Shown here in pieces: positions 19,956 to 33,983 of a DNA stretch of 64,000 nt; position 1 is the first letter of the stretch, and each line of letters starts with the position of its first letter. The position numbers and the translations under genes are program-made. The notes beneath the pieces were generated by a model. It saw only the letters and a program-made list of their open reading frames with translations. It had not been told where the DNA came from and searched no databases. Source of the stretch: Marinobacter sp. LA51 (GTDB lineage: Bacteria > Pseudomonadota > Gammaproteobacteria > Pseudomonadales > Oleiphilaceae); NCBI RefSeq assembly GCF_030297175.1, contig NZ_AP028070.1:744001-808000 (forward strand), read 5' to 3'.

Positions 19956-20504
19956 ATGGTAAAGAAACATGCAGTACGAGCCTGCCTGGGAGTTTGTTTG
20001 GTCTCCCTACTCACGGCATGTTCTCAGGGCAGCGGATTTTCTGATCTCGACAAGTTCATGTCAGATACACGAGCAAAGCCGAGAGGGCATGTAGAGCCTC
20101 TCCCTGAGTTCAAAGCGTATGAGGCCTTTAGCTATTCGGCGGCAGACCGTCGGGCCCCATTTGAGCCACCCGTGGACGTTCAGCTAACGATGGTTGATGA
20201 GCAGCCGGTAAGTGATGTTGAGCCGGATCTTGATCGTCCCAGAGAGGTTCTTGAGAACTTTGATCTAAAGGAGCTCGATATGGTGGGTACCTTGCAGGGG
20301 GCATCGGGCAATCTTTTTGCTTTGATTCAGGACGAGGTCGGCGGTATTCACCGCGTCCGCGCTGGTAACTATATGGGGCAGAACTATGGCCGCGTTATTG
20401 GCGTGAATGAAACCCGAATTGAACTAATCGAAATCGTTCCGAATGGCCGGGGTGGATGGGTAGAGCGTCCACGCTCCCTGACACTGGAAGAGGAAGAGGG
20501 CTAA
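19956..20504 (+). CDS. pilP: Type IV pilus lipoprotein PilP
   Basis: Inner-membrane lipoprotein that links PilNO to the secretin PilQ. The signal peptide ends in lipobox LLTAC (Cys22); a disordered stretch precedes a small beta-domain (LKELDMVGTLQGASGNLFALIQDEVGGIHRVRAGNYMGQNYGRVIGV), which binds PilQ. 182 residues. It starts 2 bases after the pilO stop. Confidence 0.95.
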   Translation: MVKKHAVRACLGVCLVSLLTACSQGSGFSDLDKFMSDTRAKPRGHVEPLPEFKAYEAFSYSAADRRAPFEPPVDVQLTMVDEQPVSDVEPDLDRPREVLENFDLKELDMVGTLQGASGNLFALIQDEVGGIHRVRAGNYMGQNYGRVIGVNETRIELIEIVPNGRGGWVERPRSLTLEEEEG

Positions 20505-20514
20505 GGAGCGGCAT

Positions 20515-22632
20515 ATGAAAATTGAAAGAACCATGCACGAACAAAAAAGTTTAGGGTCGAGGCTAGCGATGTTTAAAAAACTCAATGTATACGTCGGCGT
20601 GATTGCTTTTGGGTTGTTATCCGGCCTGGCCAACGCGGTCACGCTGGAAGACGTGTCGTTTTCGTCGCTACCGGGAGATCGTCTGGAGGTGAAACTTGCC
20701 TTTGATGGGCAGCCCCCAGAACCGACGGGATATACGATCGAGCGTCCGGCTCGTATCGCAGTAGACTTGAGCGATACTACTAACGGACTTGGAAGTCGCA
20801 GCATTCCGCTAGGCTCCGGCAATGCTCAGAGCATGACAGTGGTCGAAACCAAGGATCGGACTCGCCTGATCTTTAACCTTGTCGAACTGGTCCCTTATGA
20901 CACGGTCCGGAGTGGTAATTCCCTGGTCATGACTCTGGGAGGAGATGCATCCGGGTCATCGTCTGCGGGCTCGACCACCTCAGCACCGACAGCAGCGCCA
21001 GCGTCGAATAGACCGGATGCGCTAGCAGGTGTTGATTTCCGCCGTGGCAACAACGGAGAAGGTCGGGTTGTAGTCGACTTGGGCAGCGAGAGCACCCCTG
21101 TAGACCTGTCTGAGTTGGGTGGGAAAATTCGTCTGACCATGTCAGGCATTTCGGTGCCCGAAAACCTCCGTCGTCGGCTGGACGTGACCGACTTTGCGAC
21201 ACCAGTCAATCGAATTGACACTTTCGTGCAGGATGGCAATGCCATTGTAGAAATCAGGCCGGAAGGGAACTACGACTACATTGCCTATCAGTCTGGCAGT
21301 CAGTTCACGGTCAGTGTTGAAAAGCTGACTGAGCAGGAAGCTGAGTCCCGCCGCGAAGAGAAGTTCCCATACACGGGTGAGAAGCTCTCTCTCAATTTCC
21401 AGGACATTGAAGTTCGCTCCGTGCTCCAGTTGATTGCCGACTTCACCGGATTGAACCTGGTGGCCAGTGACACTGTTGGTGGAAGCATAACCCTGAGGCT
21501 CCAGAATGTTCCCTGGGATCAAGCGCTTGATCTGATTCTTAAAACCAAGGGTTTGGATAAGCGTCAGATCGGTAACGTACTTCTTGTGGCGCCCGCTGAT
21601 GAGATCGCTGCTCGTGAGAAGCTTGAACTGGAAACCACCAAGCAAATTGCCGAACTTGCTCCGGTTCGTCTTGATATCATTCAGGTGAATTATGCCAAAG
21701 CTGCTGATGTGGTGGCGTTGATTGAAGCGGACAAGGAACTGATTACCGACCGAGGATTTGTCTCTTCGGACGTGCGCACCAACACTATCAGTGTGCGTGA
21801 GACCACTGAAAAGTTGGAAGAAATTCGACGCTTGGTCTCGACCTGGGACGTGCCGGTTCGTCAGGTGTCTATAGAAGCTCGTATCGTTCGTGCCCAAACC
21901 AACGTGGCTGAAGATCTCGGTATTCGCTGGGGTGGCGCAGCCTACGATGTGAGCGGCGACAACGTTTTCTCAGTCGGCGGCTCCCAGAGTGCGGTTGAAG
22001 AGGCCCGTCAGGCAGCCGGAGGCACCAATAACACGATCACCTTCCCGGGAGCATTGGCAGTAGATCTCGGTGTAACGGGTGAAGGTGCGTCTTCATTCGC
22101 CATCGGTTGGGGCAGTGACGACTTCCTGGTCGACCTGGAACTCTCCGCATTGGAAAGTGACGGTCAAGCCGAAGTCGTATCACAGCCGCGAGTAGTGACT
22201 GCGGACCGCCAGACAGCGTCGATCAAGTCTGGCGAAGAAATTCCATACCAGGAAGCATCTTCAAGCGGTGCCACCTCTGTGTCCTTCAAGGAAGCGGTGT
22301 TGTCGCTTGAGGTAACTCCGCAGATCACGCCTGATGACAAGATCATCATGGACCTGGTGGTGAATCAGGATTCGCGTGGCGAGGTAACTGCGGGCATTCC
22401 GTCAATCAACACCAACGAAGTTACAACTCAGGTGCTGGTTGGCAACGGCGAAACCGTAGTGTTGGGCGGTATCTTCCAGTCGGAGGTGGCCACCCAAACC
22501 ACCAAGACACCGTTCCTGGGTGATATCCCGTACCTCGGTCGTCTGTTCAAGCGGACTGAGCATGTGGATGAGCGCAGTGAGCTGCTGATCTTCATCACGC
22601 CCAAGATCCTGAAGAACGATCTGATCCGCTAA
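20515..22632 (+). CDS. pilQ: Type IV pilus secretin PilQ
   Basis: Outer-membrane ring through which the pilus passes. The 705 residues contain AMIN domains that bind peptidoglycan (about 45-260), a secretin short domain (LSLNFQDIEVRSVLQLIADFTGLNLV), an N1-type domain, and the secretin barrel (VVSQPRVVTADRQTASIKSGEEIPY, VLVGNGETVVLGGIF). The ATG at 20515 has AAGGAG 6 bases upstream. This gives an unusually long N-region before the hydrophobic signal core (about residues 24-40), and a second ATG at 20569 begins a more ordinary signal peptide. Confidence 0.95.
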   Translation: MKIERTMHEQKSLGSRLAMFKKLNVYVGVIAFGLLSGLANAVTLEDVSFSSLPGDRLEVKLAFDGQPPEPTGYTIERPARIAVDLSDTTNGLGSRSIPLGSGNAQSMTVVETKDRTRLIFNLVELVPYDTVRSGNSLVMTLGGDASGSSSAGSTTSAPTAAPASNRPDALAGVDFRRGNNGEGRVVVDLGSESTPVDLSELGGKIRLTMSGISVPENLRRRLDVTDFATPVNRIDTFVQDGNAIVEIRPEGNYDYIAYQSGSQFTVSVEKLTEQEAESRREEKFPYTGEKLSLNFQDIEVRSVLQLIADFTGLNLVASDTVGGSITLRLQNVPWDQALDLILKTKGLDKRQIGNVLLVAPADEIAAREKLELETTKQIAELAPVRLDIIQVNYAKAADVVALIEADKELITDRGFVSSDVRTNTISVRETTEKLEEIRRLVSTWDVPVRQVSIEARIVRAQTNVAEDLGIRWGGAAYDVSGDNVFSVGGSQSAVEEARQAAGGTNNTITFPGALAVDLGVTGEGASSFAIGWGSDDFLVDLELSALESDGQAEVVSQPRVVTADRQTASIKSGEEIPYQEASSSGATSVSFKEAVLSLEVTPQITPDDKIIMDLVVNQDSRGEVTAGIPSINTNEVTTQVLVGNGETVVLGGIFQSEVATQTTKTPFLGDIPYLGRLFKRTEHVDERSELLIFITPKILKNDLIR

Positions 22633-22646
22633 CGTCGGGCTCAGAT

Positions 22647-22679
22647 AAAAAGCCGCCGGGTAAAGCCGGCGGCTTTTTT
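22647..22679 (+). terminator. Intrinsic terminator after pilMNOPQ
   Basis: The stem AAAAAGCCGCCGG / CCGGCGGCTTTTT with a 6-base loop lies 15 bases after the pilQ stop and is followed by Ts. Confidence 0.92.
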
Positions 22680-22770
22680 ATGTCTGAATATCCGGCAATT
22701 GCGCGGGAAATTTATGGAATCAGAACCGCTGTGATATTCTCACCCGCCTGAACACAATCGAGCGGAAGTT

Positions 22771-23337
22771 ATGTCTTTGCCCAAACGCGTTGTCCTGGTG
22801 GGCCCTATGGGGGCCGGAAAGAGTACGATTGGCCGAATGCTCGCCAAAGAGCTGGGCTATCGTTTCCTGGACTCCGATCGCATCATCGAAGAACGCTGCG
22901 GTGCGAATATCCCCTGGATATTCGATGTGGAGGGGGAAGACGGTTTCCGGTTGCGCGAGACGGCCATGCTTGAAGAGTTGTCCCTGCTGCCCGACACGGT
23001 ATTGGCGACCGGTGGAGGTGCCGTCATGCGCCCCGAGAACCGCCCATTCTTGAAGCAGGATGCTGTTGTTGTTTATCTGAAGACATCAATCGAGCAACAG
23101 GTTGAGCGGACCCGGAAAGATCGCAACCGGCCTCTGCTTCAGAATGATGATCCGGAAGCGGTCCTCCGCAAATTGTTTTCGATCAGGGATCCGCTTTACA
23201 CCCAGCTGGCTGATATCACCATGTATACGGACCGAAAAAGTCCCAGGCTGGTGGTCCGTCAACTGGTGAATCGAATGAATCCGAGGACGCCTCGGCACAA
23301 GCGGCAGGTACGCAAAGAGGGTCGAAACCATGTCTGA
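22771..23337 (+). CDS. aroK: Shikimate kinase
   Basis: Phosphorylates shikimate in aromatic amino-acid synthesis. Walker A is GPMGAGKS (residues 11-18); the [11 protein letters not shown] shikimate-binding block, the GGGAV motif and the lid [11 protein letters not shown] are all present. 188 residues. It overlaps aroB by 8 bases. A possible -10 (TATTCT at 22735-22740) lies before it, but the -35 is weak. Confidence 0.96.
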   Translation: MSLPKRVVLVGPMGAGKSTIGRMLAKELGYRFLDSDRIIEERCGANIPWIFDVEGEDGFRLRETAMLEELSLLPDTVLATGGGAVMRPENRPFLKQDAVVVYLKTSIEQQVERTRKDRNRPLLQNDDPEAVLRKLFSIRDPLYTQLADITMYTDRKSPRLVVRQLVNRMNPRTPRHKRQVRKEGRNHV

Positions 23338-24424
23338 CGCAGTCCGTGAATTGACCGTGGAACTGGGCGAACGAAGCTACCCGATCCTGATTGGGCAGGG
23401 TCTTTTGGGAAGTCGTGATCTATCAGGATATGTTCAAGGTTCTCAGGTCTTGATTGTGACCAATGAGGCGGTTGCGCCTCTATACCTGGATAGAGCCAAG
23501 AGCTGCTTTCCGGACAAGTCTGTCGATGTAGTCGTTTTGCCCGATGGGGAACAATTCAAGGACTGGCAGACGCTCAATCAGATTTTTGACCGCTTGCTAC
23601 AAAACCGTCATTCCCGCAAGACCACCCTGGTTGCGCTGGGTGGTGGAGTAGTGGGAGATATGACCGGCTTTGCTGCAGCATGCTACCAACGTGGCGTTCC
23701 GTTCATTCAGATTCCAACGACTCTGCTGTCCCAGGTTGATTCCTCAGTGGGTGGTAAGACCGGCATCAATCATCCACTCGGCAAGAACATGGTGGGGGCC
23801 TTTCATCAGCCCGAGATTGTGCTGATCGATACCGACACCCTCCGCTCACTGCCGACCAGGGAAGTGGCGGCTGGGCTGGCCGAAGTGATCAAGTATGGGT
23901 TGATTCGGGACATTGAGTTTCTCGACTGGCTGGAGGCGAATGTAGATCGCCTGGTAGCACTTGATGCGACCGCGATTGCCGAAGCAATTCTGCGGTCCTG
24001 CGCCTGTAAGGCGGACGTGGTCGCCAAAGATGAGCGAGAGGGTGGTTTGCGGGCAATCTTGAATCTTGGCCACACCTTTGGTCATGCCATCGAGACTTTC
24101 GCGGGCTATGGTAACTGGCTCCACGGCGAGGCAGTTGGCACCGGTATGATTATGGCAGCCGACCTGTCGGCGCGTGAGGGCATGATCAGTCGCGAGCAAT
24201 TTGAGCGAGCGGTAACTTTGATCAAGCGCGCGGGCTTGCCAGAGTTGCCGCCAAAAGGCATGACGCCGGATGATTTCAGAAACCTGATGGCCGTGGATAA
24301 GAAAAACGTTGATGGTCGCTTGCGCCTGGTACTTTTGGCAAATCTTGGTGAGGCCATTGTTACGGAAGACGCAGCGGCGGAGAACCTGGCCGCAACACTT
24401 GCCAGATATTGTCATTGTGGCTGA
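23330..24424 (+). CDS. aroB: 3-dehydroquinate synthase
   Basis: Converts DAHP to 3-dehydroquinate with NAD and a divalent metal. Motifs [61 protein letters not shown] and the metal ligands in [11 protein letters not shown] are all present. 364 residues. It forms the aroK-aroB-damX-like cluster common in gammaproteobacteria. Confidence 0.97.
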   Translation: MSDAVRELTVELGERSYPILIGQGLLGSRDLSGYVQGSQVLIVTNEAVAPLYLDRAKSCFPDKSVDVVVLPDGEQFKDWQTLNQIFDRLLQNRHSRKTTLVALGGGVVGDMTGFAAACYQRGVPFIQIPTTLLSQVDSSVGGKTGINHPLGKNMVGAFHQPEIVLIDTDTLRSLPTREVAAGLAEVIKYGLIRDIEFLDWLEANVDRLVALDATAIAEAILRSCACKADVVAKDEREGGLRAILNLGHTFGHAIETFAGYGNWLHGEAVGTGMIMAADLSAREGMISREQFERAVTLIKRAGLPELPPKGMTPDDFRNLMAVDKKNVDGRLRLVLLANLGEAIVTEDAAAENLAATLARYCHCG

Positions 24425-24469
24425 CAGTTGGCAAACGCAGAACTGGGTTAAAAGGCAGCAGGGACGGGT

Positions 24470-25884
<1,415 letters not shown>

Positions 25885-25885
<1 letters not shown>

Positions 25886-25901
25886 CAGCGCCTGGCGCTG
25901 C
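25885..25901 (+). other. Palindrome at the end of the DamX-like gene
   Basis: GCAGCGCC and GGCGCTGC are exact inverted repeats around a single T, beginning in the TAG stop. No T-run follows, so a role in termination is doubtful. Confidence 0.4.
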
Positions 25902-25974
25902 ATCTACGGGCGGTCAAAAGAGCCCGCGAACTGGGAAAGCCGGCCATTGTTCCCCAAAATAACTCCGCTCTCAT

Positions 25975-26003
25975 TTGAGTACGTATTTCTACGTGTGTAA
26001 AAT
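25975..26003 (+). promoter_or_regulatory. Candidate sigma-70 promoter of gltBD
   Basis: TTGAGT (25975-25980), a 17-base spacer, then TAAAAT (25998-26003) preceded by TGTG. It lies about 95 bases before gltB. The spacer contains a TACGT direct repeat (TACGTATTTCTACGT), a possible regulator site. Confidence 0.6.
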
Positions 26004-26097
26004 GATCAGCCCCCATTTTCAGTGTCGAAGGGTGGTTGTTTAGCTGCGCGCTGACTAACTCTTTGATTGAAAAGCATTTCTACGCGAGAGAACGCTT

Positions 26098-29000
26098 ATG
26101 ATGACAGGTTTGTATCATCCCGACGAATTCAGGGACAACTGTGGCTTCGGTCTGATTGCCCATATGAAAGGCGAGACCAGCCACAAGTTGTTGCAAACTG
26201 CCATCGAGTCGCTGACCTGCATGACCCACCGAGGTGGTATCGCTGCAGACGGAAAAACCGGCGATGGTTGTGGCCTACTGATCCAGAGCCCGGACACCTT
26301 CCTGAAAAAAGCCGCCAAGGCTGCCTTCGGCAAAGAGCCCGGCGATTTGTTTGCCGTTGGCCAGGTGTTCCTGAACCCGGATGAAGCCAAGGCTGCCGCC
26401 GGCCGCGCTGCCATTGAAAAGCGTCTGACCGAGCAGGGTCTGGAAATCATGGGTTGGCGTGAGGTGCCGGTTGATGACAGCTGTCTCGGCCCCATGGCGC
26501 TGGATTGCCTGCCGCGCATTGAACAGGTGTTTGTGGTTCCTGGTGGAAAGGCAGAGAAAGAGTTTGCCATCAGCCTGTTCGTGGGCCGTCGTCACGCCGA
26601 GCGCGACATGGTCGATGATTCCGAGTTCTACATCTGCAGCCTCTCGCACCGGACACTGGCCTACAAGGGCCTGATGATGCCGGCGGACCTGGCGAATTTT
26701 TACAAGGATCTGGACGACCCGGATCTGGAAACCGCCATCTGCGTCTTCCACCAGCGTTTTTCCACCAACACTATGCCGCGCTGGCCGCTGGCACAGCCTT
26801 TCCGTTACCTGGCCCACAATGGTGAGATCAACACCGTTGACGGTAACCGTAACTGGGCCATCGCTCGCGCCGCCAAATTCAGCTCGCCGGACCTGCCGGA
26901 TCTCCAGACGCTGCAACCGCTGGTCAACCTGACCGGTTCTGACTCGTCCAGCATGGATAACATGCTGGAAGTGCTGCTGGCAGGTGGTGTTGATCTGTTC
27001 CGAGCCGTACGGATGATGATCCCGCCCGCATGGCAGAACGTCGACAGCATGGATTCAGAACTCCGTGCGTTTTACGAATACAACTCCATGCACATGGAAC
27101 CCTGGGACGGCCCCGCTGGTTTGGTTCTGTCTGATGGCCGTTACGCTGTCTGCATGCTGGATCGGAACGGTCTGCGTCCGGCACGCTGGGTTATCACAAA
27201 GGATGATTTCATCACCCTGGCCTCCGAAATCGGCACCTATGACTACCAGCCCGACGACGTCGTGGCCAAGGGCCGGGTCGGCCCAGGTCAGATGCTGGCA
27301 ATCGATACCGAGTCTGGCGAAGTTCTGCATACCAAAGATATCGATCAGCGTCTGAAGTCCGCCCAGCCGTACAAGCGCTGGTTGCGTGAGAAGGCCCTGC
27401 GGGTAGAAACGACCCTGAATCAGGACACGCCCGAATTTAAGCTGATGGATGCCGATGAACTTCTGGTGCACCAGAAGATGTTCATGGTGTCGTTTGAGGA
27501 GCGTGATCAGGTTCTGCGGCCATTGGCCGAAAACGCTCAGGAAGCCGTAGGCTCCATGGGTGACGATACTCCGATGGCGGTGCTGTCCAGCAAAGTGCGA
27601 CACGTTGCCGATTACTTCCGCCAGAAGTTCGCTCAGGTCACCAACCCCGCGATCGACCCGCTGCGCGAGTCCATCGTTATGTCACTGGAAACCTGCATTG
27701 GCGCCGAACGGAACGTGTTCGAGGAATCCGCTGAACACGCCGACCGGATTATCCTGACCACGCCGGTGCTGTCGCCAGCGAAGTTCCTCAAGATCACCAA
27801 TAACGATCGCCCCGGTTTCGAAGTTGCCCGTATCTCCATGAGCTATCGCCCCGAACAGGGCCTGGAGCAGGCGATCCGTCAGGTGTGTGACGAAGCCGAG
27901 CAGGCAGTGCGCGATGGTAAGGTAATTCTGGTTCTGTCCGACAAAGACCTGAAAGAAGGGGAGCTGCCAGTCAGCGCCCTGATGGCCACCGGCGCCGTAC
28001 ACCACCATCTTGTGGCCAAAGGTCTGCGTTGTGATTCCAACATCCTGGTGGAAACTGGCTGGGCCCGTGACCCGCACCACTTTGCCGTGTTGTTTGGCTT
28101 CGGCGCGACCGCAGTCTATCCGTACCTGGCCTACCAGGTGCTGAACGACCTGATTCGTACCGGCGAAGTTTTGATGGATCCCATCGAGGCCAAGAATAAC
28201 TACCGGAAGGGCATCAACAAGGGCCTGCTGAAAATCCTCTCGAAGATGGGCATTTCAACCATGACCTCCTACCGGGGCGCCCAGCTGTTCGAGGCGATCG
28301 GCCTGGCGGATGATGTGGTTGATCTTTGCTTCAAGGGCGTGCCCAGTCGGATTCAGGGCGCAAGTTTCTTCGATTTCCAACAGGATCAGGAACAACTGGC
28401 GGGAATCGCCTGGAAGCCGCGTAAGCCGATTTCGCAGGGCGGTTTGCTGAAGTACGTGCACGGCCAGGAATACCATGCCTTCAATCCGGATGTGGTAGGT
28501 AAGCTCCAGGAAGCGGTTATCAGTGGCGATTACGGACACTACAAAGAATACGCCGGCCTGGTCAACGAGCGCCCGGTGTCGACGCTTCGGGACCTGCTGG
28601 GCTTCCGTAAGGACATTCAGGCCATCGATCTGTCAGAAGTCGAGCCGGTCGATAATATCTTCCCGCGCTTCGATTCAGCGGCCATGTCATTGGGTGCCTT
28701 GTCGCCCGAGGCGCACGAAGCGCTGGCCGTTGCCATGAACACGCTGGGCGGTCGCTCCAACTCGGGTGAGGGTGGTGAAGATCCCGCGCGATACGGCACT
28801 AACAAACGCTCGAAAATCAAGCAGGTTGCGTCGGGTCGCTTCGGTGTCACCGCGGAATATCTGCGCAGTGCCGATGTCATGCAGATCAAGGTGGCTCAGG
28901 GTGCAAAACCCGGCGAGGGCGGACAGCTGCCTGGTGGCAAGGTCAATGACCTGATCGCCCGTCTGCGGTACTCGGTGCCGGGCGTGACCCTGATTTCACC

Positions 29001-30546
29001 GCCGCCGCACCACGATATTTACTCTATCGAGGATCTGGCGCAGCTGATTTTTGACCTCAAGCAGGTCAATCCGCAGGCGCTGGTGTCGGTCAAGCTGGTC
29101 TCTGAGCCGGGTGTCGGTACCATCGCAGCCGGTGTGGCCAAGGCTTATGCCGATCTGATCACCGTGTCTGGTTACGATGGTGGCACCGCGGCCAGCCCGT
29201 TGACCTCTATCCGCTATGCCGGGTCGCCATGGGAGCTAGGTCTGACCGAGACTCAGCAAGCCCTGCGTGCCAACGATCTGCGCGGCAAAATTCGCCTGCA
29301 GACCGATGGTGGCATCAAGACCGGCCTGGACGTTGTGAAAGGCGCCATTCTGGGTGCGGAAAGCTTCGGCTTCGGCACCACGCCGATGGTTGCTTTGGGT
29401 TGTAAGTATCTGCGGATCTGCCACCTGAACAACTGCGCGACCGGTGTCGCCACCCAGAACGAGCATCTGCGCGAGGAGCACTTCAAGGGCACCGTGGAAA
29501 TGGCCATGAACTTCTTCCGCTTTGTTGCAGAAGAAACCCGTGAGTGGCTGGCCAAGCTGGGTGTTCGCAGTCTGGAAGAGCTGGTTGGTCGGGTTGATCT
29601 GCTGGAGCGTCTGCCGGGTAACACCGAGCGACAGAAGAAGCTGGATCTTTCCCGTTTGCTGTCCAACGACCACATTCCTGCCGACAAGCCGCAAACCTGT
29701 CAGGTCGAGCGCAACCACCCGTTCGACCAGGGTACCCTGGCTGAGCAGATGGTTCAGGACATTGCCTCGTCCATTGCCAACAAGTCCGGTGGTGCCTGGT
29801 CTTACCGTGTGACCAATTGCGATCGCTCCATTGGTGCTCGCCTGTCCGGCGAAATTGCCGGTCAGCACGGTAACCAGGGCATGGTCGATGCGCCCATTAC
29901 GCTGGACCTGACCGGTACTGCTGGCCAGAGCTTTGGTGTCTGGAACGTCGGTGGTCTTAACCTGATCCTCGAAGGCGATGCCAACGACTACGTGGGCAAG
30001 GGCATGACAGGCGGCAAGCTGGTTGTGAAGCCGCCCCGGGGCAGCACCTTCAAGACTCACGAGACCTCCATTGTCGGTAACACCTGCTTGTACGGCGCGA
30101 CCGGAGGCAAGTTGTTCGCCGCGGGCACCGCAGGTGAACGTTTTGCAGTCCGGAACTCCGGCGCCCATGCCGTGGTAGAAGGTGCTGGCGATCACTGCTG
30201 TGAATACATGACTGGCGGTCTGGTCACCGTGCTGGGCGGAACTGGCCATAACTTTGGCGCCGGTATGACCGGTGGTTTCGCCTACGTTCTGGACCAGAAC
30301 AACACCTTCGTGGATAAGTACAATCATGAACTCGTCGAGATCCAGCGGATTTCGAGTGAAGACATGGAGTCTTACCGCAACCACTTGCGCGGTGTAATCC
30401 GGGAGCACATTTCGGAAACCGGCAGTGCGTGGGCTGAGCACATTCTTGAGAATTTCGACGACTACATCGGCCGTTTTTGGCTGGTTAAGCCCAAGGCTGC
30501 CAATCTCCGCAGCCTGCTGGCCAGCACCCGGGCACGTCCGGAATAA
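26098..30546 (+). CDS. gltB: Glutamate synthase large subunit
   Basis: Makes glutamate from glutamine and 2-oxoglutarate with GltD. The 1482-residue protein begins with a short propeptide and then Cys15 ([15 protein letters not shown]), the class II amidotransferase nucleophile exposed by cleavage. After the glutaminase domain come a central domain, the FMN-binding synthase domain ([41 protein letters not shown]), the 3Fe-4S cysteines ([19 protein letters not shown]), and the GXGXG beta-helix near the end. It is the first gene of gltBD. Confidence 0.98.
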   Translation: MMTGLYHPDEFRDNCGFGLIAHMKGETSHKLLQTAIESLTCMTHRGGIAADGKTGDGCGLLIQSPDTFLKKAAKAAFGKEPGDLFAVGQVFLNPDEAKAAAGRAAIEKRLTEQGLEIMGWREVPVDDSCLGPMALDCLPRIEQVFVVPGGKAEKEFAISLFVGRRHAERDMVDDSEFYICSLSHRTLAYKGLMMPADLANFYKDLDDPDLETAICVFHQRFSTNTMPRWPLAQPFRYLAHNGEINTVDGNRNWAIARAAKFSSPDLPDLQTLQPLVNLTGSDSSSMDNMLEVLLAGGVDLFRAVRMMIPPAWQNVDSMDSELRAFYEYNSMHMEPWDGPAGLVLSDGRYAVCMLDRNGLRPARWVITKDDFITLASEIGTYDYQPDDVVAKGRVGPGQMLAIDTESGEVLHTKDIDQRLKSAQPYKRWLREKALRVETTLNQDTPEFKLMDADELLVHQKMFMVSFEERDQVLRPLAENAQEAVGSMGDDTPMAVLSSKVRHVADYFRQKFAQVTNPAIDPLRESIVMSLETCIGAERNVFEESAEHADRIILTTPVLSPAKFLKITNNDRPGFEVARISMSYRPEQGLEQAIRQVCDEAEQAVRDGKVILVLSDKDLKEGELPVSALMATGAVHHHLVAKGLRCDSNILVETGWARDPHHFAVLFGFGATAVYPYLAYQVLNDLIRTGEVLMDPIEAKNNYRKGINKGLLKILSKMGISTMTSYRGAQLFEAIGLADDVVDLCFKGVPSRIQGASFFDFQQDQEQLAGIAWKPRKPISQGGLLKYVHGQEYHAFNPDVVGKLQEAVISGDYGHYKEYAGLVNERPVSTLRDLLGFRKDIQAIDLSEVEPVDNIFPRFDSAAMSLGALSPEAHEALAVAMNTLGGRSNSGEGGEDPARYGTNKRSKIKQVASGRFGVTAEYLRSADVMQIKVAQGAKPGEGGQLPGGKVNDLIARLRYSVPGVTLISPPPHHDIYSIEDLAQLIFDLKQVNPQALVSVKLVSEPGVGTIAAGVAKAYADLITVSGYDGGTAASPLTSIRYAGSPWELGLTETQQALRANDLRGKIRLQTDGGIKTGLDVVKGAILGAESFGFGTTPMVALGCKYLRICHLNNCATGVATQNEHLREEHFKGTVEMAMNFFRFVAEETREWLAKLGVRSLEELVGRVDLLERLPGNTERQKKLDLSRLLSNDHIPADKPQTCQVERNHPFDQGTLAEQMVQDIASSIANKSGGAWSYRVTNCDRSIGARLSGEIAGQHGNQGMVDAPITLDLTGTAGQSFGVWNVGGLNLILEGDANDYVGKGMTGGKLVVKPPRGSTFKTHETSIVGNTCLYGATGGKLFAAGTAGERFAVRNSGAHAVVEGAGDHCCEYMTGGLVTVLGGTGHNFGAGMTGGFAYVLDQNNTFVDKYNHELVEIQRISSEDMESYRNHLRGVIREHISETGSAWAEHILENFDDYIGRFWLVKPKAANLRSLLASTRARPE

Positions 30547-30569
30547 ACCGACCGGGTCGAACAGTTTTT

Positions 30570-30592
30570 GGGGCCGCCGTCGCCGGCGCCCC
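30570..30592 (+). other. GC-rich hairpin between gltB and gltD
   Basis: GGGGC-GCCG pairs with CGGC-GCCCC in the 73-base gltB-gltD gap. No T-run follows it, so it more likely stabilises the upstream message or tunes subunit ratio than ends transcription. Confidence 0.4.
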
Positions 30593-30604
30593 AGTCGAAA
30601 TTGA

Positions 30605-32041
<1,437 letters not shown>

Positions 32042-32063
32042 GTGTCGGCTTGATCCCGATTCG

Positions 32064-32098
32064 AAGGGCGGCGTACTAAGGGTATGCCGCCCTTTTTT
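32064..32098 (+). terminator. Intrinsic terminator of gltBD
   Basis: AAGGGCGGC-TAC pairs with GTA-GCCGCCCTT (one bulged pair), followed by T6. It lies 22 bases after the gltD stop. Confidence 0.9.
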
Positions 32099-32170
32099 AT
32101 TGTGGCGAACTGGGTATCATTGCTTCCCATTCGATACGACCATTTATAGACTGAGAACGCTGGATAATTT

Positions 32171-33235
32171 ATGACCGAGCTGAAGAACGATCGCTTCCTG
32201 CGCGCCCTCATGCGCCAGCCAGTTGACCGCACCCCCGTATGGATGATGCGCCAGGCCGGGCGTTACCTGCCGGAGTATCGGGCTACCCGTGCCAAGGCCG
32301 GCGATTTTCTCAGTCTGTGCAAGAATACGCCGCTTGCCTGTGAGGTAACCCTGCAACCGCTGGAGCGCTTCCCGCTCGATGCGGCGATTCTGTTCTCTGA
32401 CATCCTCACCATCCCCGATGCACTGGGTCTGGGGCTCTACTTTGAGACCGGTGAAGGGCCAAAGTTCAAGCACACCATTCGCTCCGAGGCCGATGTCGCC
32501 GCTCTGCCAACGCTGAAGGCGGAAGTGGATCTGGACTATGTCATGAACGCCGTGTCCACGATCCGTGGCGCGCTCAATGGCAGTGTGCCGCTGATTGGCT
32601 TCTCAGGCAGTCCGTGGACCCTGGCCACCTATATGATCGAGGGCAGTTCTTCCAAGGATTTCCGGGAAGCCAAGAAGCTGATGTACGGTCAGCCCGAGGT
32701 TATGCACCGCCTGCTGGATCATCTGGCCAACTCGGTTATCGATTACCTGAACGGTCAAATTCGCGCCGGTGCGCAGGTAGTACAAATCTTTGATACCTGG
32801 GGCGGCGTGCTCAGCAGCTGGGCGTACGAGGAATTCTCGTTGCGTTACATGAGAAAAATTGTAGACGGCCTTATTCGCGAGCAGGAAGGGCGTCATATCC
32901 CCGTAATCCTGTTTACCAAGAACGGTGGTCAGTGGCTCGAATCCATAGCAGATACCGGAGCTGATGCCGTTGGTCTGGACTGGACTACGGATATTGGAAA
33001 CGCCCGCGCCCGCGTTGGCGATCGGGTAACACTGCAGGGCAATATGGACCCAACCATGCTCTACGCGCCACCGGCCCGTATCCGCGAGGAAGTCGCGGAC
33101 ATTCTGCGCCGCTTCGGCACCGGCACCGGCCACGTGTTTAACCTTGGCCATGGCATCACCCCGGATGTGGACCCCGAGAATGCCCGGGCGTTCATTGAGG
33201 CGGTTGTTGAGTTAAGCCCTGAATACCACCGGTAA
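32171..33235 (+). CDS. hemE: Uroporphyrinogen decarboxylase
   Basis: Converts uroporphyrinogen III to coproporphyrinogen III in haem synthesis. Signature blocks are [35 protein letters not shown] and the C-terminal [23 protein letters not shown]. 354 residues. It is monocistronic; a weak TTGCTT ... TATAGA pair upstream has a long spacer. A structured repeat (33281-33458) begins 45 bases after its stop. Confidence 0.97.
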   Translation: MTELKNDRFLRALMRQPVDRTPVWMMRQAGRYLPEYRATRAKAGDFLSLCKNTPLACEVTLQPLERFPLDAAILFSDILTIPDALGLGLYFETGEGPKFKHTIRSEADVAALPTLKAEVDLDYVMNAVSTIRGALNGSVPLIGFSGSPWTLATYMIEGSSSKDFREAKKLMYGQPEVMHRLLDHLANSVIDYLNGQIRAGAQVVQIFDTWGGVLSSWAYEEFSLRYMRKIVDGLIREQEGRHIPVILFTKNGGQWLESIADTGADAVGLDWTTDIGNARARVGDRVTLQGNMDPTMLYAPPARIREEVADILRRFGTGTGHVFNLGHGITPDVDPENARAFIEAVVELSPEYHR

Positions 33236-33280
33236 TCTGAGGCGGACCTGCAGGTAGCCTTATAGTCAGTAGCTAGCGCC

Positions 33281-33458
33281 CGTTGTGCGGGCCCTTCCAA
33301 AAACCGCTACGAGCCCCTTCGGGTCCAGCCAGCAATCACAGATTGCTGTCGTTCAACCGTCGCAGGAAGCTTTGCTTCCTGAACGCTCGGCTTCACCCAT
33401 GTGCGCTTGTCTCCGGCCATCCTTGGCCTGCGACGTTTTTGGAAGGGCCCACACAACG
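33281..33458. repeat. Structured repeat copy 2: 24-bp outer stem with enlarged core
   Basis: Arms 33281-33304 and 33435-33458 are 24-base inverted repeats with one mismatch; the inner end reads CCAAAAAC. Read on the minus strand, the core shares about 41 bases at roughly 80% or more identity with copy 3 and ends in the same GGCTCGTAGCG. In between sits about 76 extra bases holding two perfect 7-bp hairpins with 3-base loops (33331-33347 and 33364-33380). It fills most of the 337-base gap between hemE and the PilZ gene; the remaining bases 33459-33560 show nothing clear. Confidence 0.8.
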
Positions 33459-33572
33459 GCCACTGTCGAACCTCGAAGATATATGAGTCTAGAATCCCGC
33501 ACCCTGAGTGGATCAGGCGTTCTGTCCGGTCTATAGTCAGATAACATCAGACTGAGTAGCGGGAGCCCTATC

Positions 33573-33941
33573 TTGGCCATCCAAGAACCTGAAAAACGTC
33601 GATTTCACCGCATTGAGTTCGATGCTCCGTGCGAGCTGCATTGTCTTGATAGCGTCTGGCCGACTGAAGTTTTGGATATTTGCCTGAAAGGCGTTCTGGT
33701 CAAGCGGCCGGAAGGGTGGGATGTGCCATTAAGGCAGCCGTGTGAGGTGACCATTCACCTGAACGATCATGAGGCGGCCATCGTGATGGCGGTGGAATTG
33801 CGGCACGTTGAAGCTCACCGGCTCGGATTCAAATGCCAGTACATTGATTTAGATAGCGCCGCCCACCTCAAGCGTCTTGTTGAGCTAAATTTAGGTGATC
33901 AGGCGTTGCTTGAGCGAGAGTTCGCCCATTTAATTGATTAA
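33573..33941 (+). CDS. PilZ-domain protein (putative c-di-GMP effector)
   Basis: A 122-residue single-domain protein. The PilZ arginine motif is RRFHR (residues 9-13), and the second motif reads D35-I-C37-L-K-G40, where the usual DxSxxG serine is cysteine. Such proteins bind c-di-GMP and control motility, pili or polysaccharide; the target is not shown by context. TTG at 33573 is the likely start because GGGAG stands 7 bases upstream and the protein then opens as family members do. The gene is isolated between two copies of the structured repeat. Confidence 0.82.
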   Translation: MAIQEPEKRRFHRIEFDAPCELHCLDSVWPTEVLDICLKGVLVKRPEGWDVPLRQPCEVTIHLNDHEAAIVMAVELRHVEAHRLGFKCQYIDLDSAAHLKRLVELNLGDQALLEREFAHLID

Positions 33942-33983
33942 TCCGGAAGGATAAGTTGACGGCTCTTTCGAGCTAGGCAGGAG

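Noticed and set aside
33285..33580. Small open frames crossing structured repeat copy 2
   Set aside because: They run through palindromic non-coding sequence and have no homologue-like features.
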